The notes under the pieces were generated by a model that was given only the letters and a program-made list of their open reading frames with translations, searched no databases and was not told the origin of the DNA. A program made the translations under genes and the position numbers. From positions 46,539,842 to 46,603,841 of the forward strand of contig CM059569.1 in NCBI GenBank assembly GCA_030386875.1: DNA of 64,000 bases, in the 5' to 3' direction. Source of the stretch: Morinoia aosen. Taxonomy: Eukaryota; Arthropoda; Malacostraca; Amphipoda; Talitridae. Of this stretch, positions 10,881 to 22,945 are shown piece by piece (position 1 is the first letter of the stretch; each line of letters starts with the position of its first letter).

Positions 10881-13250
10881 GATGCCGATGTCGTAACTTC
10901 TTTCCTGAACTTGCTGCTTTAGAATTTATTTCGTGAAATTCATGTGTGTGTTAAGGCTTCCGGTCTGTGTAAAGCAAAGATTCCATTGAGTTTTTTGAGT
11001 GACAGAGATAGAAAATGATTCTCTTGCAGGAGGCAGAATATTGACCAGAATCTGAAATTTTCATAATCAAGTTTAAAAGAAACACAGATATTATTAGTGA
11101 TGAAAGGATATCGTCATACTTTTGCATTGAGATATAACACAGCATTTTACAGCTTTCAGACAGCGAAGGAAATGTATAGTGCAGGGTATGTAGTATATGA
11201 AGTAAATAAACAACCATTAACTGCGAGTGACAACACAAAAAGAGTAACAAGAATCATTGAATCAAGGGTAGTAATGTAGTGTAAACGCAAGTATACGTTA
11301 TCTAAATTTCCCCAACTGCCGGTAATGCAAATATATTACTATTTAAAGATAATCAATTCATTCTTCGCAGTATGTTCGGTATTCTGACTAAGAATAACAG
11401 TCTCGTAATTTCAAGATGCTGACAACGTAGCTACACAGCTAGTACAGTGCGCACATTCCTGCCACTGCACGGGCAAGTATCGACTTCAATATATCTGAAC
11501 GTGTTAGTCATTTACCAGAATTGCAAATTGAAACTTAAAACCGAAAAAACTTCCCAGGAAATTTCTTATTAAATATGGGTAATTTCCTTGGAATTTTACT
11601 TGTTTTGAAGTACCTCAATATCGACTTCTTGTCGTCTCGTGCACTTCAGTTCTACGACAGTAGGGGACCGCATTCACGTTGCCTCTCTTCGCCTCAAACA
11701 CTTCGCTGTTTCCTTGTTCCAGAGAGGCAATTAGCCTGGCTTTCTGAAGACGAATTTTCAAACAATTTACGTCAACATTTGGCTGTTTACGTCCTCGTAA
11801 CCATTTACGTCATCGCATGGCTACAACTGGTAGCGTGTGTTCTTTCAAGTAGACTATAAGCTACTTCGCTTCCTACGAGATGAGGCTTAGCCAAGTCGAC
11901 TTAGAAGAACTTACGCATTTTCAATAAATCTCAATTTATTTTGCGTAAATCTTATTTTATTTTCTGAAAGGTATGCTACTCAGTCCCATCAGAGAAATTT
12001 TACGTCCGAGCTCTTATTTCTACTTTTTTCACCCAAAGTTTGCTGTAGCAATAATTTCATTTCCTGATAATTTCATGCTCGAAATTTGCTCGCTCTTCCG
12101 GCAAGGCAGATCTAGAAAACTGCGCGTGTGCTCTTGTGGTTTTCAGTTTTAGCAAGGCTCAGAGCTCAGATCACATATTTTCTAAGTTTATTTTCGAATT
12201 ACTCACTTGAATTACTGCGTTCAGTAAATTAAACGTTGAATAGTTTAGTTATATTAAATATTTCTCAGTTAATAATTAGAATAGTTATTCGTAATGATGG
12301 ATAAACTATGAGGTTTTACCCTATTTACTGACCAATATATAGTTCCTCATACCCCCTAGCTAATGATGGTCTTGCATCCCTAGATACACTTTGATGGTTT
12401 TGAATAATTAGTTGTTCAACCAAAATACATTTTTGTGTTTTTAATTTCTTCCTTTTTGTGATTTTAACAAGTTCTTTTCTGTAGCTGCAGGAATCATCCT
12501 TACTTTATATCGGTCGTAGACAAGGAAAATTTCTATGAGACCATCACATCAAAATTCAATTACATATTCATTGATCTTAAGGTATTTCACGTACATGTAT
12601 GACACGCTGTCGTACCTCTTCATTACCATGTTTTAAAAAATGCAAACAAGTTATTATAAATGGGTTCGTTGAAGATAATTCAGTCAAAAGTACGTGATTT
12701 TCGCATCGAAATTCTCATATACACAAAATAAATATTTAGTCTCTCAATTAAATGCAAGTTAATTTCAATTCATGGTTAGCGGATGAATAATTAAAACATA
12801 AAGTCGTTTTTCGATCAGAGATACCATACTAAACTCAGTCCATTTCTCAACCTTATTAATCAAACCCTAATTTTATGTATATGAACTTCGTCGTAGAAGT
12901 TCTTCTATGTCACCTAATCTCAATAAATTCTTCAACCTTAGTATCCAAATCCTTGTTTTAGAAACATAAGATCCTCGTGGTAAAAGTTCTTATATGTCCC
13001 TACTATGGCTGTCAACGACCGGGCAAGAATAATCATAAATAACGCGAAATTGCAGCAAGTTACGGTGCAATTCCAGGTGTGTGGTCAGTGCCTTAAGGGT
13101 CCCACACCAATTGCCTAAAGTCAATTTGGTGTGATGGTGACGCACTTATTGCCTGTGGTGACGCTCTTATATTGCCTCTTTGTGCGACGAATTACCGCGC
13201 CTCGCCTCAGCCCTCTGAAGGACACCAGGGCTAATGACCAAGTCCAACTC
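10881..13250. other. No gene recognised; one small tandem duplication
   Basis: An approximately 84-bp imperfect tandem duplication lies at 12845-13000, marked by CAACCTTA and by GAAGTTCTTCTATGTC versus AAAGTTCTTATATGTC. A 94-codon + frame at 11575-11859 has no recognisable domain. Confidence 0.45.
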
Positions 13251-13352
13251 TTTCGTCGAGGCATCTATGATTTTAGCAGTAAAAGCATAGCGCGTGTATA
13301 GGGTAACTTTTTCGTAGAGGCATCTATGATTTTAGCATGCCTAGCACAGCGC
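13251..13352. repeat. Two-copy 60-bp tandem duplication
   Basis: GAGGCATCTATGATTTTAGC occurs twice about 60 bp apart, each followed by an AGC-GCG-rich end. It adjoins the 32-bp array. Confidence 0.7.
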
Positions 13353-13364
13353 GGCTAAAATTAT

Positions 13365-13575
13365 CAACACAGGATACGTTCGGGAAAAAATCGACAATCA
13401 CACACGATACGTTCAGTAGAAATCGACAATCACACAGAATATGCTCAGAACAATCAGCATTCACACAGGATACGTTCGGGAAAAATTAGCAATCACACAG
13501 GATACGTTCGGGAAAAATTAGCAATCACACAGGATACGTTCGAGAAAAAATCGGCAATCACTCAAGATACGTTCG
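13365..13575. repeat. 32-bp tandem array
   Basis: About six units of the form GGATACGTTCGGGAAAAAT followed by AGCAATCACACA. Units diverge mainly in the ATTAGC/ATCGGC part. Confidence 0.85.
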
Positions 13576-13854
13576 GCAAAAGCCCGAGTTCTCCCAAAAG
13601 AGCGAGCATTCAAGAAGGCGACCCAATTTCTTTCTCGTTTCGAGACGCGCTCCGTTCCAGGCAAGGGAGAAAAGAGAAACGTTTTCTGGCGCTAATGAAC
13701 CTAATGAAGTCTTCTGCCTTATGAAGGGCCCGTGGAGCTTCTTTCTTAGGCTTTTGAGCGTTAATTAGGGCATTATTTGCTATTTGTGACGTTACTGGTG
13801 TATCTACTGTGGCAAATGCGATCATGTTATTTTTTAGTAAAAGCGGGATAACTG

Positions 13855-16800
13855 TTAGAGCTATATTTCATTCGTGATAACTATTAGAGTTTTATTTCAT
13901 TCGTAATAACTGTTAGAGCTATAACTACATAGAGCTTTAGAGCTATATTACATAGAGCTTTATTTCATCCGTGATAACTATTAAAGTTCCATTTCTTTCG
14001 TGATAACTGTTAGAGACATGTTTCTTTCGTGATAACTGTTAGAGACATGTTTCTTTCGTGATAACTGTTAGACATGTTTCTTTCGTGATAACTGTTAGAG
14101 ATATGTTTCTTTCGTGATAACTGTTAGAGATAGGTTTCTTTCGTGATAACTGTTAGTGATATGTTTCTTTCGTGATAACTGTTAGAGACAGGTTTCTTTC
14201 GTGATAACTGTTAGAGATATGTTTCTTTCGTGATAACTGTTAGACATGTTTCTTTCGTGATAACTGTTAGAGATAGGTTTCTTTCGTGATAACTGTTAGA
14301 GATAGGTTTCTTTCGTGATAACTGTTAGTGATATGTTTCTTTCGTGATAACTGTTAGAGATATGTTTCTTTCGTGATAACTGTTAGAGATATGTTTCTTT
14401 CGTGATAACTGTTAGAGATATATTTCTTTCGTGATAACTGTTAGAGATAGGATTCTTTCGTGATAATTGTTAGAGATATGTTTCTTTCGTGATAACTGTT
14501 AGAGATATGTTTCTTTCGTGATAACTGTTAGAGATATGTTTCTTTCGTGATAACTGTTAGAGATATGTTTCTTTCGTGATAACTGTTAGATATATGTTTC
14601 TTTCGTGATAACTGTTAGAGATATGTTTCTTTCGTGATAACTGTTAGAGATATGTTTCTTTCGTGATAACTGTTAGAGATATGTTTCTTTCGTGATAACT
14701 GTTAGAGATAGGATTCTTTCGTGATAATTGTTAGAGATATGTTTCTTTCGTGATAACTGTTAGAGATATGTTTCTTTCGTGATAACTGTTAGATATATGT
14801 TTCTTTCGTGATAACTGTTAGAGATATGTTTCTTTCGTGATAACTGTTAGAGATATGTTTCTTTCGTGATAACTGTTAGAGATATGTTTCTTTCGTGATA
14901 ACTGTTAGAGATATGTTTCTTTCGTGATAACTGTTAGAGATATGTTTCTTTCGTGATAACTGTTAGAGATATGTTTCTTTCGTGATAACTGTTAGAGATA
15001 TATTTCTTTCGTGATAACTGTTAGAGATAGGATTCTTTCGTGATAATTGTTAGAGATATGTTTCTTTCGTGATAACTGTTAGAGATATGTTTCTTTCGTG
15101 ATAACTGTTAGAGGTATGTTTCTTTCGTGATAACTGTTAGAGATATGTTTCTTTCGTGATAACTGTTAGAGATATGTTTCTTTCGTGATAACTGTTAGAT
15201 ATATGTTTCTTTCGTGATAACTGTTAGAGATATGTTTCTTTCGTGATAACTGTTAGAGATATGTTTCTTTCGTGATAACTGTTAGAGATATGTTTCTTTC
15301 GTGATAACTGTTAGAGATAGGATTCTTTCGTGATAATTGTTAGAGATATGTTTCTTTCGTGATAACTGTTAGAGATATGTTTCTTTCGTGATAACTGTTA
15401 GATATATGTTTCTTTCGTGATAACTGTTAGAGATATGTTTCTTTCGTGATAACTGTTAGAGATATGTTTCTTTCGTGATAACTGTTAGAGATATGTTTCT
15501 TTCGTGATAACTGTTAGAGATATGTTTCTTTCGTGATAACTGTTAGAGATATGTTTCTTTCGTGATAACTGTTAGAGATATGTTTCTTTCGTGATAACTG
15601 TTAGAGATATATTTCTTTCGTGATAACTGTTAGAGATAGGATTCTTTCGTGATAATTGTTAGAGATATGTTTCTTTCGTGATAACTGTTAGAGATATGTT
15701 TCTTTCGTGATAACTGTTAGAGGTATGTTTCTTTCGTGATAACTGTTAGAGATAGGTTTCTTTCGTGATAACTGTTAGAGATATGTTTCTTTCGTGATAA
15801 CTGTTAGAGATATGTTTCTTTCGTGATAACTGTTAGAGATATGTTTCTTTCGTGATAACTGTTAGAGATATGTTTCTTTCGTGATAACTGTTAGAGATAT
15901 GTTTCTTTCGTGATAACTGTTAGAGATATGTTTCTTTCGTGATAACTGTTAGAGATATGTTTCTTTCGTGATAACTGTTAGAGCTATATTTCATTCGTGA
16001 TAACTGTTAGAGCTACATTTCATTCGTGATAACTGTTAGAGGTATGTTTCTTTCGTGATAACTGTTTGAGATATATTTCTTTCGTGATAACTGTTAGAGA
16101 TATGTTTCTTTCGTGATAACTGAGAGATATGTTTCTTTCGTGATAACTGTTAGAGATATGTTTCTTTCGTGATAACTGTTAGATATATGTTTCTATCGTG
16201 ATAACTGCTAGAGATATGTTTCTATCGTGATAACTGTTAGAGTTATGTTTCTTTCGTAATAACTGTTAGAGATATGTTTCTTTCGTGATAACTGTTAGAG
16301 ATATGTTTCTTTCGTGATAACTGTTAGATATATGTTTCTATCGTGATAACTGCTAGAGATATGTTTCTATCGTGATAACTGTTAGAGTTATGTTTCTTTC
16401 GTAATAACTGTTAGAGATATGTTTCTTTCGTGATAACTGTTAGAGATATGTTTCTTTCGTGATAACTGTTAGATATATGTTTCTATCGTGATAACTGCTA
16501 GAGATATGTTTCTATCGTGATAACTGTTAGAGTTATGTTTCTTTCGTGATAACTGTTAGAGATATGTTTCTTTCGTGATAACTGAGAGATATGTTTCTTT
16601 CGTGATAACTGCTAGAGATATGTTTCTATCGTGATAACTGTTAGAGATATGTTTCTTTCGTGATAACTGTTAGAGATATGTTTTTTTCGTGATAACTGTT
16701 AGAGATATGTTTCTTTCGTGATAACTGTTAGAGGTATGTTTCTTTCGTGATAACTGTTAGAGATATGTTTCTTTCGTGATAACTGTTAGAGATATGTTTC

Positions 16801-16932
16801 TTTCGTGATAACTGTTAGAGATATGTTTTTTTCGTGATAACTGTTAGATATATGTTTCTATCGTGATAACTGCTAAAGATATGTTTCTATCGTGTTAACT
16901 GTTAGAGCTATATTTCATTCGTGATAACTGTT
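13855..16932. repeat. 3.1-kb, 29-bp minisatellite with higher-order structure
   Basis: About 106 units of GTTTCTTTCGTGATAACTGT followed by TAGAGATAT. The centre is very homogeneous and the edges are degenerate (TATTTCATTCGTGATAAC variants at 13855-14000 and about 15970-16030 and 16910). Marker variants recur regularly: GGATTCTTTCGTGATAATTG at 14451, 14712, 15031, 15321 and 15640, and a GCTAGAG/CTATCG block at 16207, 16352 and 16497, exactly 145 bp (five units) apart. This shows amplification of multi-unit blocks. Confidence 0.97.
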
Positions 16933-17571
16933 TTTAAGTGAACTGCTCAAACGTGAGCTGTTCTCTTGATTCGCTTAGTTTTATGATGGGATTACTGCTT
17001 ACTTAATTCCCCTATGAATACATTGCTTTGCAAAGACAGGAATTTGCATACCTCATGTAGAGTGCAGGTATCCAGTTTACAGAGCAAACGTAAGGACGAA
17101 CAGACCAATTAAAAATCCATCTCATGAACTATGTTTGTTTGGCCAGGAAATTGGGTTTTGGAGTCATGCTCATTCGTCAAAGATTGGCCACGTTATGACG
17201 TCAGCTTCAAAAACCCATTCTGATCGATCTTGAATTGAAAACGTTTGAAAATTTGCACAATTTACTTTCTGCAGGCACGTGCATTGTTATAAAAAGACGT
17301 AAGACGTCCCACGCTTTGGTTCTAGCCTTCGTGTTCAATTGTTATTAAATTTTTCGCAAGTTTAAAAATCATGATAAACGCTTTCAGAAGACTAGAAAGT
17401 GCAACTAGCGCTGAAAAATTATTAAATTTTTCAAATGTCTTCATCTTTCCGCACAGTTTTCTTGTACATACATGCTGAAATATATTTAAAATATTAGGTA
17501 TTTTTTACATAATTCAGTAATTGAGAACGATTCGGTTCTATAAGGACTAGAAATACGCGACCCCCCGCTAA
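16933..17571. other. Spacer, no gene recognised
   Basis: Nothing is coding. One TGACGTCA-like CRE half (TATGACGTCAGC) lies near 17196. Confidence 0.45.
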
Positions 17572-17579
17572 TGTGAAGT

Positions 17580-17851
17580 CACGGTAAAGGAAACAAGGTA
17601 GATTCAAACAAGTCTTTTTTCCGTTGACGGCGTGGTTGCGCTGACGTCATGGCAACAAACTAATAGCAGCGAACATATTGCATCTTTTAGAACTACTACC
17701 CCCAAATCTGACTCCACTATTGGCCTAACGACACTGAGTTTTGATGACGTCATGAAGTTTGTGACAAATAAAGCCGTTCTATTGGCTAGCCGAACAAGAG
17801 GAGGTGTATTTTCCCCCATAGAAATGACCCTACCTTGTTTCCTCTACCGTG
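17580..17851. mobile_element. hAT-like MITE, copy 1 (272 bp)
   Basis: Terminal inverted repeats start CACGGTAAAGGAAACAAGG at the left and, in reverse complement, CACGGTAGAGGAAACAAGG at the right (22 bp, one mismatch). A perfect 8-bp target duplication TGTGAAGT flanks it (17572-17579 and 17852-17859). An 8-bp duplication and non-coding interior indicate a non-autonomous hAT-type element. The interior holds two palindromic TGACGTCA motifs (17642-17649, 17745-17752) and ATTGG/CCAAT words. A second copy is at 58264-58532. Confidence 0.9.
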
Positions 17852-17859
17852 TGTGAAGT

Positions 17860-18540
17860 ATAACTCTCAGATATACGTTTTCTACCTTGAATAGTGCTTG
17901 AATGACACCACTCAGTAACTAGACTGGATTACATCTTTCGATGTGAATGGTACTCTCATAGAGGTGAAAAACCTTGTGGGGCCCGTATATAAGATACTAT
18001 CGATATCGCTTTATTGTTCTCCAACAATCAATTGGTTCAGCCTTGTACCTAAAGTTGAGGTAAATGAATTTGTTTAAAGACAATGGTTTCCGGTTAGCAT
18101 TTGCTATTTCGTGACTGTCGCTCAACTGCACATAAGATATTACTCTTTGCTCAGCCGTACCCGAGACATTCATTCTTCGCTCAAATACTAGCAAGAAATT
18201 CACTGATAGATATATTTTTCGTTTCTTATCTCTTTCGATCTTCGTTTCCTAGCGGTTTCGATTTGGAAAAGGCATTTTCTTCGCAGACTTTAGCTCGGAG
18301 CTGCACACCGCTCCATGAGTGAAAAGAAAAAAGAAACCGCTCTATGAGTGGACAGAAAGAAGGGTCTGGCTTCCCGTTCATTGATCGACAGAAGAGCACT
18401 GGAACAAAGATTTCGAGGCAGTAACGCCTGTGGTTGTTTTGTCTCTTTGCTGACCGCTTGGCCGGAAAATACGACGTGGAAGGAGCTTAACCCTACCGGA
18501 CGGTGTACCGTTTTTTTCGGTAATTTCCGAATCAATGAAA
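17860..18540. other. Spacer, no gene recognised
   Basis: Several overlapping short frames occur on both strands here, none with a recognisable domain. The frame at 18348-18677 continues into the 33-bp array. Confidence 0.4.
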
Positions 18541-18985
18541 GGGTCGATAACAGCAGCAACTGTAGCGATGAAACAGCCTTTCACGAAGTCGGTAGCAATG
18601 AAACAGCCTCTCACGAAGTCGGTAGCAATGAAACAGTCAATAACAGCAGCAACAGTAGCGATGAAACTGTCAATTAAAGCAGCAACGGTAGCAATGAAAC
18701 GGTAGATAACAGCAGCAAAAGTAGCAATGAAACAGCCGATAACAGCAACAACGGTAGCGATGAAACAGTCAATAACAGCAGCAACAGTAGCGATGAAATG
18801 GTCGATAACAGCAGCAACGGTAGCAATGAAACGGTAGATAACACCAGCAAAAGTAGCAATGAAACGGTAGATAACAGCAGCAACGGTAGCAATGAAACCG
18901 CCGATAACAGCAGCAACGGTAGCGATGAAACAGCCGATAACAGCAGCAACGGTAGCGATGAAACAGCCGATAACAGCAGCCGCAC
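18541..18985. repeat. 33-bp tandem array open on both strands
   Basis: About 13 units of GATAACAGCAGCAACGGTAG followed by CAATGAAACGG. Because 33 is a multiple of three, a 208-codon minus frame (18378-19004, hydrophobic AAVIGCFIATV repeats) and a plus frame (DNSSNGSDETA repeats, one TAA at about 18675) both stay open. I cannot tell whether either is translated; a minisatellite is the conservative call. Confidence 0.88.
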
Positions 18986-19144
18986 GCAGAAACAGCAGCA
19001 GCATACAAGACTGTTGTTTCTTTCATTCCTCACAAAAACACAACACAAGACGGTCTGAACCTGCGTCGCTTTGATGCTCGAGTCCAGCGCCTTGCCTGAC
19101 GTCGGTCGATTGTTGTACAGTGACTGACTTTCTTGCCTTATTAG

Positions 19145-19560
19145 GAGCTGATTGTTTTGCCTGTAAAGTGTGCTGACTTTTTTGCTTTTAAAGTGGCTGA
19201 CTTTTTTGCCTGGGAAGTGGGCTGACGTTTTACCTGTGAAGTGGGCTGACTTTTTGCCTGGAAAGTGTGCTGACTTTTTTGCTTTCAAATTGGCTGACTT
19301 TTTGCCTGTGAAGTGGGCTGACTATTGCCTGGAAAGTGGGCTGACTTTTTGCCTGTGAAGTGGGCTAAATTTTTGCCTGTGAAGTGGGCTGACTTTTTGC
19401 CTGGAAAGTGGGCTGACTTTTTTGCTTTTAAAGTGGCTGACTTTTTTGCCTGTGAAGTGGGCTGAGTTTTTTTGCATTTGAAGTTGCTGTCTTTTTTACC
19501 TGTTTAGGAGCTGCTTGTTTTGCCTGTTTAGGATCTGAATGTTTTGTCTGTTTAATAAAC
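19145..19560. repeat. 24-bp tandem array
   Basis: Units of GTGGGCTGACTTTTTGCCTG followed by TGAA or GAAA alternate with a longer TTTGCTTTTAAAGTGGCTGA form. The period is 24 bp, so eight-residue repeats (KWADFLPV on +, KKSAHFPG on -) appear in silico. No independent evidence supports coding. Confidence 0.85.
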
Positions 19561-20215
19561 TGAAAGTATCTTCATGAGTTTCGGTCAAACGCTGTGCCTG
19601 CAGTGAGCTGACTGTTATCGCTTAATTATCGTTTTTGCTGACTAGTTGCTGAGGTTCGACACCCTTATCGTTGTCCCAGCTGACAGTGACCAATAATTGA
19701 GTACAATAATTGTGTAACTGAAAATGCTAGGAAGAATGTCAGTTACTCTCGATTGTGCCAGTACTCATTTGACACACCTGAGTCAAGGGGTAATCATGGG
19801 TAACTTATTCACTTTCACGAAGGGAAGAAACACCGAGCTTACGCTGTGGGTCCTCGTACCCTCAATAATTGTTCCACTTGAAATGTAAATACTTTTGAAT
19901 TTCAGTCGAGAAGAAATTATAGTTAAGTTCATTTTTGTCCCAACGTTAAGAAACACCGGGCTCGCTCTATGGAGTCTAGAATCGTTAGCCATTGCATGTG
20001 AAAGGCACGCGCTTTTCCCTGTTTGGCTAGAGTAAATAGAATTTCTCAAGATTAAGCCGCGTAGACTTAAAATAAACGTAAACTCAGCAAAGCAGTACCA
20101 ATTGCATGTAATAAATTACAATGAGGCCAGCAGTATTTCTGGGCACTTGCAAGCCAGCGCATGCTCTTCTGTTACGCGATGTCATATAGATTACAAGCAA
20201 AAATTTCCTTTTTTT
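19561..20215. other. No gene recognised
   Basis: Short frames only. Words such as AAGAAACACCG..GCTC...TGG recur at 19825 and 19950, hinting at an old small duplication. Confidence 0.4.
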
Positions 20216-20425
20216 TCGAGAATTGATATCAGCTGATTTCCCTAACAGTGAGCTCAGTCGAGCACAAAAACGTTTCAAGCTATAGTTCGATAAAATAAAT
20301 TCAAAATTACAAATAAATATTCCCATTTTTATAAGGAATTTATATAGGTTGATTTCTCTAACATTGAGCTCAGTCTAGCACAATAACTTTTCAAGCCATA
20401 GTTCGAATAAATAAATTTAAAATAC
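20216..20425. repeat. Imperfect tandem duplication, about 120 bp
   Basis: Two diverged copies share GAGCTCAGTCGAGCACAA / GAGCTCAGTCTAGCACAA, then TTTCAAGC, ATAGTTCGA and AATAAATT. No function is apparent. Confidence 0.7.
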
Positions 20426-21985
20426 GTTGAATTTCAAGTCAAAGAGAGTTTCCTTGAAGTTCAATAGCAAGTTTTTCTCAGCAGATATTTACAGGCTCAG
20501 CTACTTCAACAGATGTTCGTTCACTATTTGACGTGCAGATATTGCGTTCCATTGAACGTAAATTGCTTGTATAAATCATGCTCCTACGCCCTCTCGGAGC
20601 TCAATAAACTCGCTTTAGCCCAGCGCGTGAATAGACGGCTGGCATAACTTAGCATGCGCATTACCCTTGTAGCGCGGCTGCTGGTCCTGCACTCTGATGC
20701 CTGAATAATATTTGCAGCTGCATTATGGACTTTACACAGCTCTCTGTATAGTCACCGACAGGAACTATCTTCATTGATCACTCAGTAGTTAAAATCATGA
20801 CGTGAAATGTTTTTTTCGGGTTTTGAACTTAAAAGACAAGAGGAAATGGAAGAGAAGAGTAAAAGAAATCCCCCTCTAAATTTTAAATTCTTTTTTTAAT
20901 TATACGGCAATAATGATTCGCTATTTCAAAATCCCCTTCAGCCTGTCTCCTTCGTTTGCTATATCGCCAGAGGAGTTGCGCATACTCTGATAAAAATACT
21001 GCAGTCGCTTGACTGGGATCGTACCTGGGTCTTAGCAGCCCAAAGTCTGATTCATAACCTCCGGTGCCACGGAGAAGACAGAACGACACAGTAGCTGTGC
21101 TTTTTCCCCTATGGAACAACCGCTGCTAGAATAAAGGCTCCCGAATGAAAAGCTAACTTTCAATTAGAGCGGATTGTTCATCTTTCAAGTATTGGTGCAA
21201 TGAAAAGTTAGCTTTGAATTGCCGTCGGTTGCTTATCTGTCATGCGTTGTTTAAATGTAAAGTAAACTTTGAATTGTGAGCAGTCGCTAATCTTTCGTTT
21301 TTGTTCAAATTAAAATTTAATTCCTGAGCTGATTTCTGATTGGTTACCATCCACGCATTGTTCAAATGACAATATAATTTTTGAATCACAGTCGACTGTT
21401 CATCAATGTTCAAACAAACACTAAGCTCTGATTTAGTTTACCTTTTAAATGCTGTTCATAATTAAAGCGCATAGAGAGTGCTGCCCCTTTACCGAACGTT
21501 AGAACTCCTCATTTTTGCTTTGTCTTTCGCGCGTTGTTTTAAGAAAGAATACTTCAGAGTAAAAACTGTCGGTATCAGCTGCTCCAGTCCTTGGTTAAAT
21601 CTTTATTTTTATCGAGGGCTGTCAGGTATTGTTGTCTTCAGAATATTCTTGATTTTCTTCACACGAACTTACGGAGTTTTCACCTCACAGTATTGTCAGA
21701 AACAAAAGGATTATTCAGTTCCCCCTTCACAATAAAAACTTGCCCTCGGGAGTCAGGAAGAACATCAATTAAGCGTAATAAAAAGTTTTTCAGAAGTAAT
21801 TAACGATCGAATCATACATGTGACCTAAAATCAATTCAGCATTTCATAAAAACATCAATTTTCGTGTGCCTCAAAATCCAGACTCTCAGACTAAATCGCT
21901 GTCCGATCTTTGTATAAACTAAACACCAGAGCGCAGCGGACGTGTTTTTGCTCTTATTATTCATAGCTCTTATCCTTTATAAAGT
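20426..21985. other. No gene recognised
   Basis: Diffuse repeated words around AAAGTTAGCTTTGAATTG and GTTCAAAT occur at 21150-21450, perhaps a decayed array. Short frames only. Confidence 0.4.
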
Positions 21986-21987
21986 AA

Positions 21988-22140
21988 TGTGACCCACCAG
22001 TGGCCACAAACTCAATTACCATGCATATTCAACCAAAGTCAAATGAAGGTAAGTTCCAGTTTACGTAATTTCGGTGTTGACTACTTAGTTTGAATTTTAA
22101 TTAGAGATAATTCATGAACTCCAGTTTAACCGACCTCAAG
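21988..22140. repeat. Dispersed repeat, copy A
   Basis: The segment from ACCCACCAGTGGCCACAAAC through CAAATGAAGGTAAG resembles 24399-24560 (ACCGACCAGTAGTCACAAAC ... CAAATGAAAGTATG). Identity fades toward the right end. The source is unknown. Confidence 0.55.
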
Positions 22141-22805
22141 AAACGTGCCAAATCATAGGCACTTAAAATTTTATTATAAAATATCTCCATATTATATGCG
22201 GAATATAAAAATATTACTTTATTTTTCAGTTAATTAAGAGAAATCGACTTTAACATCAAAACTGATGCAGTGAAAGGAGTCGTACATCAAGAATTGTTGA
22301 ACTTGCACGCTGTTCAATATCAATCGATTAGTTTTACATTCACTTTAACCCAAGTTTTTTGACTAGAGTTGTTCATCGACTTTCAACAAAGCTTCATTTT
22401 TATACGAGTATTATAATTTGTTTCTACTTTGGGACGAATTCGAATTTTTCTGTCGAGTAAGTGAATAAGTGCAATTTAAATTTCACTGCCATTATATTCT
22501 GACAGTACAGCAATTACAATACATGGTTCATATCCCGATACTTATTACTTGTAATTTGCGCAAGTCAATAAGTTACATGCGTGTCGAGCTTTTGTAACGA
22601 TGCTCTAGAATTTGCTGAACTAATTCGGACCTACTAACAACCATGTTCAGAGTGTTTATTGTAACCGTCTTGAGTAATTATATTCTTGATGATACAACAC
22701 TTTTGATGAATAAATCAAAATTACCTAAATTATTTCCAATGATGAAACGAAGATGAGTAAAAACTTGATTTCAATCACAACTTATCGCTAAAACTCTGCA
22801 AAGTT
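22141..22805. other. No gene recognised
   Basis: AT-rich, without open frames over 60 codons worth noting. Confidence 0.4.
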
Positions 22806-22945
22806 CACTACGCTCGTGCAAAACTGCAGATGTCATTTTACAGGCCAGCAAACGTTCCTTCATTCCGCACAAATCAAAAAAACTGAGGATGACATTTTAC
22901 AAGCAAGCAAACGTTCCTTAATTCCTCACAAATCACACAAACCAA
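22806..22945. repeat. 62-bp tandem duplication
   Basis: ACATTTTACAAGCAAGCAAACG repeats GTCATTTTACAGGCCAGCAA; both copies share AGCAAACGTTCCTT and CACAAATCA. Two copies only. Confidence 0.7.

Noticed and set aside
11575-11859. A small membrane protein gene
   Set aside because: A 94-codon frame with some hydrophobic stretches, but no family match, codon signal or splice context can be shown.
13855-16932. Regular 29-bp repeats resembling a CRISPR array
   Set aside because: There are no unique spacers, the units are head-to-tail, and the context is a eukaryotic genome with retrotransposons. It is a minisatellite.
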